Origin: Oscillospiraceae bacterium
GTDB lineage: Bacteria > Bacillota > Clostridia > Oscillospirales > Oscillospiraceae
Length of the DNA: 32,439 nucleotides
Direction: 5' to 3'
NCBI GenBank assembly: GCA_022792945.1
Contig: JAAWBZ010000056.1
Location: 1-32,439, forward strand
Shown one piece after another: positions 32,419 through 32,439 of this stretch. The position numbers and the translations under genes were made by a program. Below the pieces are notes generated by a model, which had not been told where the DNA came from, searched no databases, and was given only the letters and a program-made list of their open reading frames with translations. Each line of letters begins with the position of its first letter. Positions within the stretch are counted from its first letter, which is position 1.

Positions 32419-32439
32419 ATGGCAACTACCAGGAAAAAG
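32419..32439 (+). CDS. Start of an unidentified gene, cut by the window edge
   Basis: Only the first seven codons (MATTRKK) are present. AAGGAGG ends nine bases before ATG 32419, good spacing; ATG 32413 is too close. It follows a structured leader. Product not identifiable; a gene of the same mobile element is plausible. Confidence 0.55.

Overview
The window is a GC-rich, densely packed piece of a low-motility-style Clostridia chromosome. Sigma-A-type promoters (TTGACA/TATAAT with 16-18 bp spacers), strong AGGAGG ribosome binding sites, many TTG/GTG starts, a lipobox lipoprotein, the Na/Pi-PhoU transporter, DUF5685, the GGGtGRT/NifU-like pair and a LacX-type epimerase together suggest a gut Oscillospiraceae-like Firmicute (Flavonifractor/Oscillibacter/Lawsonibacter type). 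That placement is inference from gene content and style, not from a marker gene. No rRNA, CRISPR array or intact insertion sequence is seen.

Layout. 1-1470 (minus): a NifU-like Fe-S scaffold and the start-side part of its partner, the GGGtGRT protein, driven by a perfect consensus promoter. 1472-1993: a membrane-anchored XRE regulator. 2096-3855 (minus): tsaE-tsaB-upp, overlapping genes for tRNA t6A formation and uracil salvage. 4111-5694 (plus): a YfbK-like VWA lipoprotein. 5800-8178 (minus): an aminotransferase followed by a SAM methyltransferase. 8179-8531: a non-coding, hairpin-rich stretch. 8532-10885 (plus): a LacX-like aldose epimerase and a GSA-type class III aminotransferase, each with its own promoter.

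10951-13486: a divergent locus with an HTH regulator on one side and, on the other, a small atypical Ser/Thr kinase and a zinc-ribbon/membrane/beta-helix protein. 13542-15521 (minus): a lone HyuA-type hydantoinase/oxoprolinase subunit whose promoter spacer holds a perfect palindrome. 15645-15795: a decayed Rieske-domain fragment. 15834-16781: L-lactate dehydrogenase. 16822-17979 (minus): an MFS transporter.

18071-24721: a TetR regulator plus alpha/beta hydrolase facing away from DUF308 membrane protein, MMPL/RND transporter and an 820-residue secreted coiled-coil protein. This looks like a regulated export system and is the best candidate here for an undescribed multi-gene machine. 24838-25248: a NifX/NifB-C-like protein with a His/Cys-rich tail. 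25311-27071 (minus): Na/Pi cotransporter fused to PhoU. 27201-27908 (minus): DEDDh exonuclease. 28183-31274 (minus): YihY membrane protein, DUF5685, J-domain protein and CAP-domain protein. 31359-31826 (plus): low-molecular-weight protein tyrosine phosphatase. 31898-31971: tRNA-Gln(CTG).

Directly after the tRNA the base composition falls and a 58-codon C-terminal remnant of a tyrosine recombinase appears, ending toward the tRNA. A structured leader and the first codons of another gene follow. This marks the edge of an integrated or decayed mobile element using the tRNA-Gln gene as its attachment site.
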